In this document: in pieces, positions 20,343 through 30,669 of the stretch
Layout: each line of letters begins with the position of its first letter
Position numbering within the stretch: position 1 is the first letter of the stretch
Assembly (NCBI RefSeq): GCF_000001735.4
Contig: NC_003076.8
Coordinates: forward strand, 12,462,001 to 12,526,000
DNA from: Arabidopsis thaliana
Taxonomy: Eukaryota; Streptophyta; Magnoliopsida; Brassicales; Brassicaceae
Length of the DNA stretch: 64,000 nucleotides
Reading direction: 5' to 3'
Translations under genes and position numbers: made by a program
The notes under the pieces: generated by a model
What the model was told of the DNA's origin: nothing
Database searches by the model: none
The model's input: the letters and a program-made list of their open reading frames with translations, nothing else

Positions 20343-21543
20343 GTGAAAAGTGGCTAGAAGTGAAGAAAAGAAGAAGTGTCGAGACTTTGACCAAAAAAAA
20401 AATAAAAAATAAAAATAAAGAAGAAGTGTCGAGAAGCCTCTGTTTCAAGTAGAATTTTACAATGTCGTTTATTTGTATTAAGCGATGTCGTTATTAAACT
20501 CAGTTGTATTTAAATGGATCCCAAACTTTAGAGTTTCCTTATCTTATGAAAATCATATTATTCTCCTACTCTAACTTTCTTCCGTCTCTTACCTTATTCT
20601 CTTCTCATCGAATTCCATTTCTGTTCTAATTTAGGCTTCGAGCTTAACATCTCACCTTTCCTCCTCCTCCTCCTCCTCATCCTCATCCTCCTCCTCATCC
20701 TCATCCTCCTCCTCCACCACCGCTACTTCCACCGCTTCCTCCGGTGAGCCCATAGATTTTGTAATTTAGAATTTTTTCTTTTTTTTTCTAAACCATTATT
20801 TTTGTTTAAGTAAAATTAAGGTGTACTAGAGCCAATTTTGAGATAAGATGTGTGTTTTTTAATATATAGTTTGCTAATAAATATTTAATAAACTTTCTTT
20901 TGTTTTTAAAATGTGAATTATAAACATTCGAGACGTATTCGTTGTTCGCTCCATCAGTCCAATCCGTCAAAGTTGGAGAGAAAAGTATTCCAACAAACCC
21001 ATGTCTCATGTTTGTTAATGATTTAGGTTGATATGAAAATAAAACCCTAACTTAAACCAAGCACAAACCAAATTAAATCAACAGATTCTTAGACTATTAT
21101 ACGAAAACTTGATTATAAAGGAATTGTCTGTCACGTATAAGAATCGTTAAACCGAGACTATTGTTGATTGTATTTCTCTCGGTTTTATTCTTTATTTAGT
21201 TGCAGGTACTAATATATTGTTTGCGTATAAAAGTTTTATAAAAGTTTTCGTATAAGAATTGTCGTATAATTGTCGTATAATAGTCTAAGAATTCCTTTAT
21301 AATTCCTAAATAGATAAGAATCGTTAAACCGAGACTATTGTTGGTTTTGTTTGTCACGTATAAGTGAATGGTCTTGTTTGTTGTGAAGGAGATGATAGCT
21401 GGGTCAATTATTGGTTTATTAGAAAACGTTGGTTTAATTGGTTAACCGGAGTAGTAACGTGAATTGATTTGTTGTGTCATATTGAATTACGTCTTCCATC
21501 CAGAAATTTTATTTTATTTTCTCAACTATATTTTCAGGTTATC
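20343..21543. other. CACTA sequence upstream of tnp2
   Basis: No protein gene is recognised. Features are a repeated AAAGAAGAAGTGTCGAGA (about 20,369 and 20,418), a TCC/TCA microsatellite at 20,662-20,722, and a plausible acceptor (TATTTTCAGG) just before the tnp2 start. It probably holds the tnp2 promoter and 5' UTR. Confidence 0.45.
21083..21345. repeat. Inverted and direct repeats upstream of tnp2
   Basis: TTCTTAGACTATTATACGA at about 21,086 is matched in reverse orientation by TCGTATAATAGTCTAAGAA at about 21,272. AAGAATCGTTAAACCGAGAC plus TATTGTTG occurs directly at about 21,139 and 21,317. The block could fold into a ~200-bp hairpin. Confidence 0.75.
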
Positions 21544-24500
21544 ATGTCTTCAAATAGGAATATATATGCTGAAAGGCATTGGATGTATGAAAGAATCGAT
21601 CCTACAACCAATCGAGTATCACAAGCTTTTTATGAAGGATTGGACAATTTTTTGAAGTTTGCAAAAAGTCAGCCTTTATTTTTGGAGAATAAAAAACTTT
21701 TTTGTCCGTGTATTAAGTGTGGAAATGGAGGAAGACAACAAGAAGAACATATCGTGTCAACACATTTGTTCAGCAAAGGTTTTATGCTTAACTATTGGGT
21801 TTGGACTTCTCATGGGGAAGATTATAATATGTTAATAAACAACAATTCTGAAGAAGATACTGTTAGGTTTGAGTCTCACATAGAACCAGTGGATCCTTAT
21901 GTCGAAATGGTTTCAGATGCATTTGGTAGTACAGAATCAGAGTTTGATCAGATGAGGGAAGAAGATCCTAATTTCGAGGCAAAAAAGTTTTATGATATTT
22001 TGGATGCTGCAAAACAACCTATTTACGATGGATGTAAAGAAGGTCTTTCAAAACTTTCCTTAGCAGCTCGACTTATGAGTTTGAAGACGGATAATAATTT
22101 GTCTCAAAATTGTATGGACTCGATTGCTCAGATTATGCAAGAATATTTGCCAGAAGGTAACAACTCACCAAAGTCGTATTATGAGATCAAGAAGCTTATG
22201 CGGTCTTTGGGTTTACCTTATCAAAAGATCGATGTTTGTCAAGACAAATGCATGATATTCTGGAAAGAGACTGAAAAAGAAGAGTATTGTTTGTTCTGTA
22301 AAAAAGATAGATATCGTCCTACTCAGAAGATCGGGCAAAAGAGCATTCCATATCGCCAAATGTTTTATTTGCCGATAGCCGATAGATTGAAAAGATTATA
22401 TCAATCTCATAATACTGCAAAACATATGAGATGGCATGCAGAACACTTAGCGAGTGATGGAGAAATGGGGCATCCATCAGATGGAGAAGCATGGAAGCAT
22501 TTTCACAAGGTACACCCTGATTTTGCTTCTAAACCAAGAAATGTTTATTTGGGGTTATGCACAGACGGTTTTAATCTATTTGGTATGTCTAGACATAACT
22601 ATTCATTTTGGCCTGTAATATTGACACCGTATAATCTGCCACCTGAGATGTGTATGAAACAAGAATTTATGTTTCTAACGATACTAGTTCCTGGTCCAAA
22701 TCATCCTAAGAGAAATTTAGATATATTTCTCCAACCATTGATAGAAGAGCTGAAAGATTTGTGGGTTAACGGTGTTGAAGCATATGATATTTCTACTAAC
22801 CAGAATTTTCTCTTAAAAGTTGTGCTCATGTGGACAATAAGCGACTTTCCTGCATATGGTATGCTTTCTGGATGGACAACTCATGGTCGGTTGGCATGTC
22901 CTTATTGTTCGGATCAAACCGGTGCATTTTGGTTAAAGAATGGTAGAAAACATGTTGGTTTGATTGTCATCGATGTTTTCTACCGGTTAATCATAGCTAT
23001 CGAGGGAACAAGAAAGACTTTAAAAAAGGAAAGGTTGTGAAAGATAGTCCACTGGAGATACTAACAGGCGAGGAGCTTTATAATGAAGTTTGTTGTTTAC
23101 CAAAAACAGTTGATTGCGGGAGAAACCATGGACGATTAGAAGGAGCATTATAAAAGGATACAGTTGATTAGAAGGATAAGCAAAACATTCTTTGGGAGCT
23201 ATCTTATTGGAAAGATCTAAAACTTCGACACAATCTTGATGTGATGCACATCGAAAAAAACGTTTTGGATAATTTCATCAAGACGTTACTGAATGTGCAG
23301 GGAAAAACGAAAGATAACATCAAATCACGACTTGATTTGCAAGAGCACTGTAATCGCAAAGATTTGCACTTAACACCTGAGGGCAAGGCACCAATCCCAA
23401 AGTTTAGACTAAAACCTAATGCCAAAGAGATATTTCTACGATGTCTCGAAAAAAATGTTAAATTTTTAGATGGATATTCATCAAGTTTAGCTAACTGTGT
23501 TGATCTACAAGGAAGAAAATTAACAGGGATGAAAAGTCATGACTGTCATGTTTTAATGCAAAGACTCTTTCCAATAGCTTTTGCTGAGCTTATGGATAAA
23601 TCTGTACACGATGTGCTATCTAGTAAGTTTCAACATTCGATTAATTTATTTTAATCTCTCTGCATTTTTCTGTTATTTTTTTAGTTTTTAATTAAGACTG
23701 TTGATAGCGATATTCTTATTTATGTGAATCTATTAATTTTTTAATTGGAAGCTGAGCATGATTGTAATTTTTTGCATTTTTTTTTTTTTAAAAATCATAA
23801 TTATATAGCTCGTAAAGATAAAAAAACATATAGATATGAGAACATTTTTAAATTATCATTAACTTTTTTGTTCATATTGTTTTGAGAACATTTACCATTT
23901 CTTCATATAACAGTTATTTTTTATATGTGTAGGTGTTAGCTTATTTTTTCGGGACCTATGCGCAAGAACTATACACAAAGATGGTGTTGAAATGTTGCAA
24001 AAAAATATTTGTATGCTTCTTTGTAACCTCGAGAAAATATTTCCTCCTTCTTTTTTTGATGTCATGGAGCACTTGCTAATTCACTTGCCACACGAAGCTA
24101 GTCTTGGAGGACCTGTGCAGTTTAGATGGATGTATTGTTTTGAACAATACATGGGACATCTAAAAAAAAGGTGAAAATAAGGCAAAAGTAGAAGGTTCGA
24201 TCGTTGAGCAATACATCAATGAAGAAATTTCTACTTTTTGTATTTATTATTTTGATCGACACATCAAGACAAAAAATCGAGCAGGAGATCGACACTATGA
24301 TGGTGGTAATCAAGAATATACACATGAGTTTGATGGAGTTCCAGATATATTTTCTCAGGCAGGAAGAGGCAGTGGGAAAGAAAGTGAGATATGGCTCCAA
24401 GATAAAGATTACCATATCGCACATAGATATATTTTGCGGAACTGCGATCAATTAAGACCATTTGAAAGGTATGACAAAATAATTTGGACATCTGTATGGT

Positions 24501-25453
24501 TTTTTTTTTTTTTTTGTAGAATTAGTAAAAGACATTGTAAATATTTTTCATGGTTATATATGTATATATAGGTTGATTGATGAGAGCTTGATCGCGGCTA
24601 ATCCTAGGATAAGTGAAAAAAATCTAAATGAACTTAGAGAAAAGCAATATTCAAGCTGGTTAAAAAAACATGTAAGATATTTTTTTTTTATATGAGATAA
24701 ATACTTGATAGCTTATAATATAGTATGTGTTTTTTTTTATTGAATCAGGTGGAGGATACTTGGAAGGATAATTCATATCCAGAGTGGTTGTTGAGTATCG
24801 TTCATGGTCCAATGGTTAAAGTTACTTGTTGGCCAATGTATTTTTGTCGTGGATACATATTTCATACATATGATCATGGAAAGAACAAAAAGAATGCCAA
24901 TTATGGAGTTTGTGTCAAAGGTACAACATCTTCTAGCTCAAATGAAGAAGCTGATTTCTATAGAATATTGAGAGAAATTTATGAGCTTCATTATCCTGGA
25001 CATGTTGATCTTAAGGTCGTGGTCTTCAAGTGTGATTGGTATGATTCAAAAGTTGGGAGAGGTATACGAAGAAACAAGTCAGGGATTATTGATATTAAGG
25101 CTAAAAGGCATTATGAAGAGTACGATCCTTTTGTTTTGGCTTCACAAGCAGATCATGTATGTTATGTTCCATATCCACGGATGACTCAGCCGAGAAAAGA
25201 TCAACAATGGGAAGCAGCAATTATGATACAACCAAGAGGGAAAGTATTGATAAACAAAAATCTGGATTTCACTGCAATGCAACATGATAACGATGATTCT
25301 ATTGTTGAAGTTCATTCATTACAAATCGAGACACTATCATATCTAGATGCCCAACCAGAAGATCTTGATGATCCAGTAGTAGAAGCCGAAGATGGATCAG
25401 ATGCTGAAGATGGAAATTCTGATATCGAATTAACTAGTGACGAATCCGAATAA
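21544..25453 (+). pseudogene. tnp2 (TNPD-like) CACTA transposase, with frameshifts and stops
   Basis: The start ATGTCTTCAAATAGG leads into the family's opening: RHWMYERID, then FCPCIKCGN. The Transposase_21 core follows (DGFNLFGMSRHNYSFWPVIL, then NLDVMHIEKNV, PVQFRWMYCFEQYM) and the DUF4216-type C-terminus (YPEWLLSIVHGP, then VFKCDWYDSKVGRG). Exons are about 21,544-23,622, 23,933-24,468, 24,571-24,672 and 24,749-25,453. Damage: a frameshift near 22,950; TAA and TAG at about 23,151 and 23,169, next to a small local repeat; and a frameshift in an A8 run at about 24,163. In CACTA elements this protein cuts the terminal repeats with the help of a TNPA-type partner. The acidic tail ends about 490 bp from the right terminus. 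Confidence 0.9.
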
Positions 25454-25946
25454 TTTTTTTTTTCATTTGGACTTTTTACAACTTTTTATGTATCATCAAA
25501 AAAATTGTTTCCAAAATTGAAGAAGTTTTTTTATTTAACATTTTGTTCACAGGTTTTTATTTTTGTATTAAAATTGGTAACACTTATGTCACAATCTATG
25601 ACCAAATGCAAAAGTCACTAAAACAGTGACAAATTGTGTCATCGTAGTTACAAAATTCTCGTAACTATACATGACATAAATTCAGTCACAATTATCGTAT
25701 AATTTAGTTACCATATTTGGTCGCAAATCCGTACTTATATTTATGACTATATAATTTGTAACAAATTCGACATAATTAGTAATAAACATTAGTTACATTC
25801 AATTAAGTCATAATATTATAACGAAATAGTAACGTTTTTATGACCAAATAAATACGTCACAATTTTGTATGAAAATGGTCACAATTTTCTGACGAAAATA
25901 ATGGTCGCAATTTTTCCGTAAGAATATTCAGTTTTTTTCTGTAGTG
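25454..25946. repeat. CACTA right subterminal region and terminal inverted repeat
   Basis: The region has no gene and many GTCACAA/TTGTGAC-like words in both orientations. It ends GTTTTTTTCTGTAGTG, the reverse of CACTACAGAAAAAAAC. The minus-strand gag frame of the next element runs into this terminus (AEE followed by HYRKK from the transposon), so the CACTA inserted into gag. Confidence 0.88.
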
Positions 25947-27230
25947 CTCCTCCGCAAAATTATCGATTCCACTCGACAAAGGGAAGACAGAGTAGTCAAG
26001 AGTTATTGGTGTCGATCGACACCCTGGTGTATCGATCAACACTGGTTCGTTTTCTGCAATTGGAAAAGATGAAGGCTGAGCTGACCGTTCGCGCTGAAGT
26101 ATTGGGTTGAGCTGCTTTCCGCTGCGTAGTGTGACTGCATTGATAAAAGCTGATGTAGGTGAGAGATTGGAGAACTGAGAGTGTAGATTGTCAATCTTGT
26201 TATTGATATATGTGGAGAGAGAATCATAGTTGCTATCAAGCTTTGTGGAGAGAGATTCATATTTGCTATCAAGCTTTGTGGAGAGAGATTCATATTTGCT
26301 ATCAAGCTTTGTTAGCTTTGTGGAGAGAGATTCATATCTGCGCAAACATAGACTCCATTCTGGTCTCTGAAGAGGATGAAGGGGGGGGGGCTTGGATTGG
26401 AGCATAAATTGCTGAAATTCTTCGTTCTTTGTCGAATCCTTGCGTCGAAAGACAAGTTAAAGCATTGGTGATGAGAAGTAAAGCTTCACTAGTGGTTCTT
26501 GTTATGAAGTTACAGGAGCTTGCTTCATCAAGTTGATTCTGGTATGGCTTGTCTATTTCTTTGTAGAATAGGTTGATGAGTTGGCTCTCTTGGACGCCAT
26601 GTTGGGGACATTCACGCTGATAAGACCTGAATCGGAGCCAAGATGCTCTAAGGGATTCTGCTGGAGCCTGAGTGAACGAAGAAATTTGCAAACGAATTGC
26701 CTCTATCACGGATTCATCGAAGAAGTGAATCATGAATGCTTTCTTTGTATCAGTCCAACTGGTTAAGGAACCTGGTTCTAGTTGACGCAACCATGATGTT
26801 CATCTGGTCGCAAGAGAGTGGGGGAAGAGTTTGCAAAGAAGGTAATCAGCCGGTATACCTTCTGCTTTAATAGAGGAAACAATGTCTTCGAAGACTTCCA
26901 AATGATCCAATGGTGATTCATCGGGAGCTCCTCTAAACTTTCCTTTAGATACAAGATCATAATAGGCAGGGTGTATAGCAAAGTCATCTCTTTCAAAAGG
27001 AGGTAGCTTGAATGCTGATCGGTTTGTGTAGAAGAGATCAGTTCTGTTAAAATCGCCTATTGTAGCCGTCTGGTTCTACAGAGGGTGTCGGTCGACACCA
27101 TCGTAAAAGTCTATCATGGAAACGTGATTCTCAATCTGAAGGTACCTGAAACACAAGAGACCAATAGACAAAGAAACACGTGAATAGGTGGTAGAAAAGT
27201 AGTATCTAGACTTAAAATGACACCTAGTCT
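25947..27230 (-). pseudogene. gag of the truncated Ty3/gypsy element
   Basis: The frame contains FAIHPAYYDLVSKGKFRGAP, then HLEVFEDIVSSIKAEGIPAD, then a Retrotrans_gag core (SWLRQLEPGSLTSWTDTKKA, ECPQHGVQESQLI) and, near the 3' end, VTLRSGKQL, the conserved motif ahead of protease in Athila-like elements. An in-frame TGA lies at about 26,797 (ATR-stop-TSW). A one-base shift near 26,340 moves the frame just before an 11-residue repeat. A run of ten G at about 26,380 is also present. The C-terminus is cut by the CACTA at 25,946. Gag would form the particle that packages the element RNA. Confidence 0.85.
26209..26340 (-). repeat. 33-bp tandem repeat in gag coding an 11-residue unit
   Basis: Three to four copies of a 33-bp unit (GTGGAGAGAGATTCATATTT then GCTATCAAGCTTT, plus strand) encode KLDSKYESLST-like repeats with a heptad-like spacing of Leu, so a coiled-coil extension is plausible. 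One copy is shortened next to the frameshift. Confidence 0.85.
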
Positions 27231-27249
27231 AATGGTGAACTAAAAGAGA

Positions 27250-27271
27250 ACTTTGGCAACGGTGCCAAATT
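27250..27271 (-). other. Primer-binding site of the truncated gypsy element
   Basis: Immediately inside the LTR, the minus strand reads AATTTGGCACCGTTGCCAAAG, the tRNA-Asp-like site also used by Athila-type elements. Confidence 0.7.
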
Positions 27272-28430
27272 TGATATAGCTCAAATTGCCTTAAGCTTAC
27301 TCCCTCAAATAAGAGATCGTCGTTAGCACTTAAGGGTCGAATTCCACTGAGCTCTCGATGTTCACACAATAGACTAATGATGTTGTTTAATAAGCTAAAT
27401 GAAGTAATTGAATGTAAAAGACAAACAAGCAAGTAAATGAGTTGTAGATTCAAGTGATTAAAGCGTCGGGTCTAAGGAATTGTCTCGGGAGATAGATAAA
27501 TTGTAGATCTAGCTAATATTAGGATTGTTATCGCACCGTTCTCGAACTCAAACTATGATTCTAGAGTAACCGGTGGCGTTCTGCGAAACTCTCTATACTT
27601 AAAGCTAAGATAACCAGAGAAGCCGAGAAATCCTATGCTAAAGCATGCATTGTTAATAACCTCGATTAGTTCACCTATTATCTAAACCAGAGCCCTTCTA
27701 TGAGCCTACCTGTTCTTTCTTAAATGCCTAGGCTCATCTATGATGGTTCAAATAACAAGTACCTATGGCGGACATACCTATTATCTAATATCAAGTTCTA
27801 TGTGATCAATCTAAAACTAGCAATAAGAATAATCAAGATGAAGAACTCTAAGAATAATCCTAAGGGGTTTTCGATCTACTAATCCATCTAAATCCCTATT
27901 GAGACTCCTTAAACCCAACAAGGTGATTACTAAGACATGACAATAGAAACACAAATCATAATCTGAATAGTTTTCATTGATGAATTAAGAATAATAGCAA
28001 AGGAGTTCAGAACCATCTCTAAAGGGATTGGATTCTTCTCTTAAAATGTGTAACAAAAGCTAAAAGAACAAAACTTAGGTCTAACAATGACCAAACAATT
28101 AGGTATATTCATGACTAAAAACGTGTAGGGACTATTTTGTAAATAAGGAAAACTTCAGGGCTTCTCAAAGGCTTGGTAGAAAACGAGAATTCCCTTGGCA
28201 GCAATAAGAGTGTCGATCGACACAGGTGTGGTGTCGATCGACACCACCTTCTGAAAAACGTCCTTCAAGAACTTTATTGCTGAAAAGCTTCCAAAATTCC
28301 TTATTGTGCTCCATAGTTCCCAGATGTGTAAGTGTACCTGAAATGACTCAAAACATACGAAAAAGACTAGAAAGACTCTAAAAATCATTCTGAAACTATG
28401 TTAGAAATCAGTAAAAACCAGGATATATCA
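27272..28430 (-). repeat. 5' LTR of the truncated gypsy element
   Basis: The 1,159-bp LTR begins TGATATAGCTC and ends GGATATATCA in plus-strand order. Near its right part it has the two palindromic words GTGTCGATCGACAC (about 28,210 and 28,232). The partner LTR is not in the window. Confidence 0.8.
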
Positions 28431-28485
28431 ACATCTAGTTGAATACACATTCTGTTAATGAGATGAAATTTTAGCGTGATGAAAT

Positions 28486-28991
28486 TTAACTACTGGTCAT
28501 AGCCTTACCAACTAAAATAGCCGGATTTGAGTCACCAGTTTGGATATTAGCGAAAGTAGCTAATGAAAGGTAGCTAGAATTACTAACAGAATCACACCGG
28601 ATGACCTGTGTCCCAGTGACAAAAGACATCTTGTATAGATGACCAGTAGGTCGGAATTGACCTGATGCATGGTTAAGAGCAAAGGTTTCTATAAACGTCC
28701 ACTCATTCAAAGGCAAGTTGTTTACATACTTGCTCACCAAGTCTTTCTTAACTGATGCATGAATCTTGACACCCTAGTATGAACAGAAAACATATAATTA
28801 GGAAATGACTTCAACATATTGCATATTTACATTATGTATACTAAACTTACTTGTGAGTTTACCAACACTAACTTGAGTGTTTCACCAGTCATGTTAGTGT
28901 ATTGACACCAAGAGTGAAGCACCTTCACTTGGACACGCCATGAGGTCTTGTAAGGTCGGACATCCCTCAGGAAAGCAAAAGAGGCAGCCAT
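28486..28991 (-). CDS. RPA1/DUF223-like single OB-fold protein, two exons
   Basis: ATG at 28,991 starts MAASFAFLRDVRPYKTSWRV. Exon 1 (28,991-28,851) ends at a GTAAG donor and exon 2 (28,773-28,486) starts after CTAG, in phase, giving 142 residues with no internal stop. The order FAFLRDVRPYKTSWRVQVKV, then GETLKLVLVNSQGVKIHASV, then PLNEWTFIETFALNHASGQF matches the DUF223 N-terminal OB-fold of plant RPA70-like proteins, which bind single-stranded DNA. It is much shorter than RPA70 and lacks the later OB-folds and zinc region. Such fragments are common in Brassicaceae, often carried by Helitrons. It lies 55 bp from the gypsy LTR end. It could be a functional small gene or a recent fragment. Confidence 0.7.
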
Positions 28992-30560
28992 TTGAATGGT
29001 AAGCAAAGTTTCTGATATTAAAAATGGTGTGATATTTGATAGACTGCAATGTGTAGAAATGATATGCAATCTAGAGTATATTTATAGTGATTTTGAGATT
29101 GTATACGGTTTTAGATTTAGATTATGGAGTAGGCGTAATCTTTGAGAATCAAACTGTGAATATTCTCTGCTAGGATATGAAACTGGAAATCCGGTTTGAA
29201 AAATATCTTCGTGTTAAAGATGATTGAATCTGATATGTAGATATTGACATATCTGTTGAACTAAAAAAATATGTTTTAGATTGTTTTGGTAACCACATTG
29301 ATTTCAAGAATTCAATATAGCGAGGTTGAAGGATTGTGAAAAGATTGCAGAATGATTCGTGTAGCTGTAGTTTGGGAGGTTATAATATTAACTGTCGGAT
29401 TTACCATATATTCTTGATGTGATTAAAACTGATTTAGTATATATTCTTCAATCAAATCGGGTAATTGAATCTCTTTTGTGTTAAGTACATTGATTATCTG
29501 AATGATCAAACCGAGATTTGTGCGCTCGTTTGCAGGAGCGGCAATATTTGAAGGAATCGAAAGTGAGGTTAGGGCCGAAATAGAGAGCATCAATCGTTTT
29601 GGGCCCAAAAAACTGGGTTAAAAACTGGGTAAAACCCAAAAAAAAACCGACCCAATAAAATCCTTATTTTGTACTTCAAAAATGTTAAGTAGATTCATTG
29701 TTTCTTACTTTTCATATTCCTTCTTTTAATCTTAATTATCAATTTTCTTTTGGTTGTTGTCATCATTATTTTCACCGTTCGCTTCTTCGTTATAGTCTTC
29801 ATCTTTATTTTCCTCGTTCTCTTTCTTACTTTCTTCCTCATCCTCTCCAGGTTAATCTATGTAAAATATTCGCAATTATGTGGGTTAAAACAGAGCAATA
29901 AATTTAAACTTACTAACCTAAACCAAACATAGTTCAATAAGCCTATGAATTAACTACTGAAACGACTTAGTTCATTTCACCCTCTGAATTCGAAAATTCG
30001 ATCCCTTAGTTCCCATCTCCCGAATAATCTACCAAATTTCAATTTACTCTGAGTACATTGGATGCTTATTTGTTGTCTCCACATATTTGGTCAAATCTGA
30101 AACTTTAAAATATTCTCAAACCTGTTGAAGAAGTTGTTTAAATCTTAAATCTAAAAAAAAAAGGTTGTTTAAATCTATATCACACAATTCAACCTCATGA
30201 CACTAATATCAGACACCTCATCATCACGTTGAGCTACATATATATGAACTAAACATGATCATAAAAATGTCATGTCATAACTTTTTCTCACTTTTTTGGC
30301 CATATTTGATAATCCAAGTTTGTCTTATGGTGTCAACCAAATTTCTCTCTTTCTTTGTCATTTATAGAATAAAATCAACCGTATTTGTTACCTAAATTTT
30401 GACGTCAATTGTTCATAACTGAATTTTGCTCAGATTGACTCATAACTTAGGATTAATAACTTAAATGACTCTCATAATTGATGGCTAACTAGAATGACTC
30501 ACATTTTTAATGAAAAGACTTTTTAACCTTAATCACTACTAAAACCATAATTTGATACTA
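28992..30560. other. Intergenic stretch without a recognisable gene
   Basis: AT-rich, with short open frames of no recognisable family. At 29,600-29,650 there is a short repeated ACTGGGTTAAAAACTGGGTA motif. Repeated words such as TGACTCATAACT (30,430-30,500) resemble the edges of low-TIR MULEs, but no clear terminus or target duplication was found. Confidence 0.4.
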
Positions 30561-30669
30561 AAAACCATACTTTGATTAAAAAAAGAAATAAAATGATTAA
30601 TAAAAAGAAGAGATTAAATAAAACAAATGTAAGAACCCAAAATAATAAAACTCAAATCGATTTGGATTT

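Larger units (their letters stand above)
1..25946. mobile_element. CACTA (En/Spm) DNA transposon, left terminus outside window, split by a MULE
   Basis: The right end reads CTGTAGTG at 25,939-25,946, the inverted CACTACAG terminus of CACTA transposons. About 400 bp inside it are dense copies of short GTCACAA/TTGTGAC-type words, the subterminal repeats bound by CACTA transposases. The same kind of words fills bases 1-180, so the left end lies just outside the window. Two typical CACTA genes are present: a Transposase_24 gene (minus, 497-1940) and tnp2 (plus, 21,544-25,453). They are transcribed away from each other, with 3' ends facing the termini. A MULE (4,486-20,342) separates the halves, and captured host gene pieces lie at 2.8-3.8 kb. 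That the two halves belong to one element is inferred from the MULE target duplication and the shared subterminal words. Confidence 0.82.
25947..28430 (-). mobile_element. Ty3/gypsy retrotransposon, 5' part only (truncated by the CACTA)
   Basis: The element has a 5' LTR (27,272-28,430) with TGATATA...TATATCA ends, a primer site and most of gag, then stops at the CACTA terminus. The rest should lie left of the window, beyond the left CACTA end. It is related to Athila by its primer site and by the gag motif VTLRSGKQL, but the LTR differs. A TCGATCGACAC word recurs in the LTR and gag. Confidence 0.85.

Noticed and set aside
20662..20722. TCC/TCA microsatellite as a meaningful element
   Set aside because: Simple repeats of this kind are common in plant 5' UTRs and no further structure is seen.
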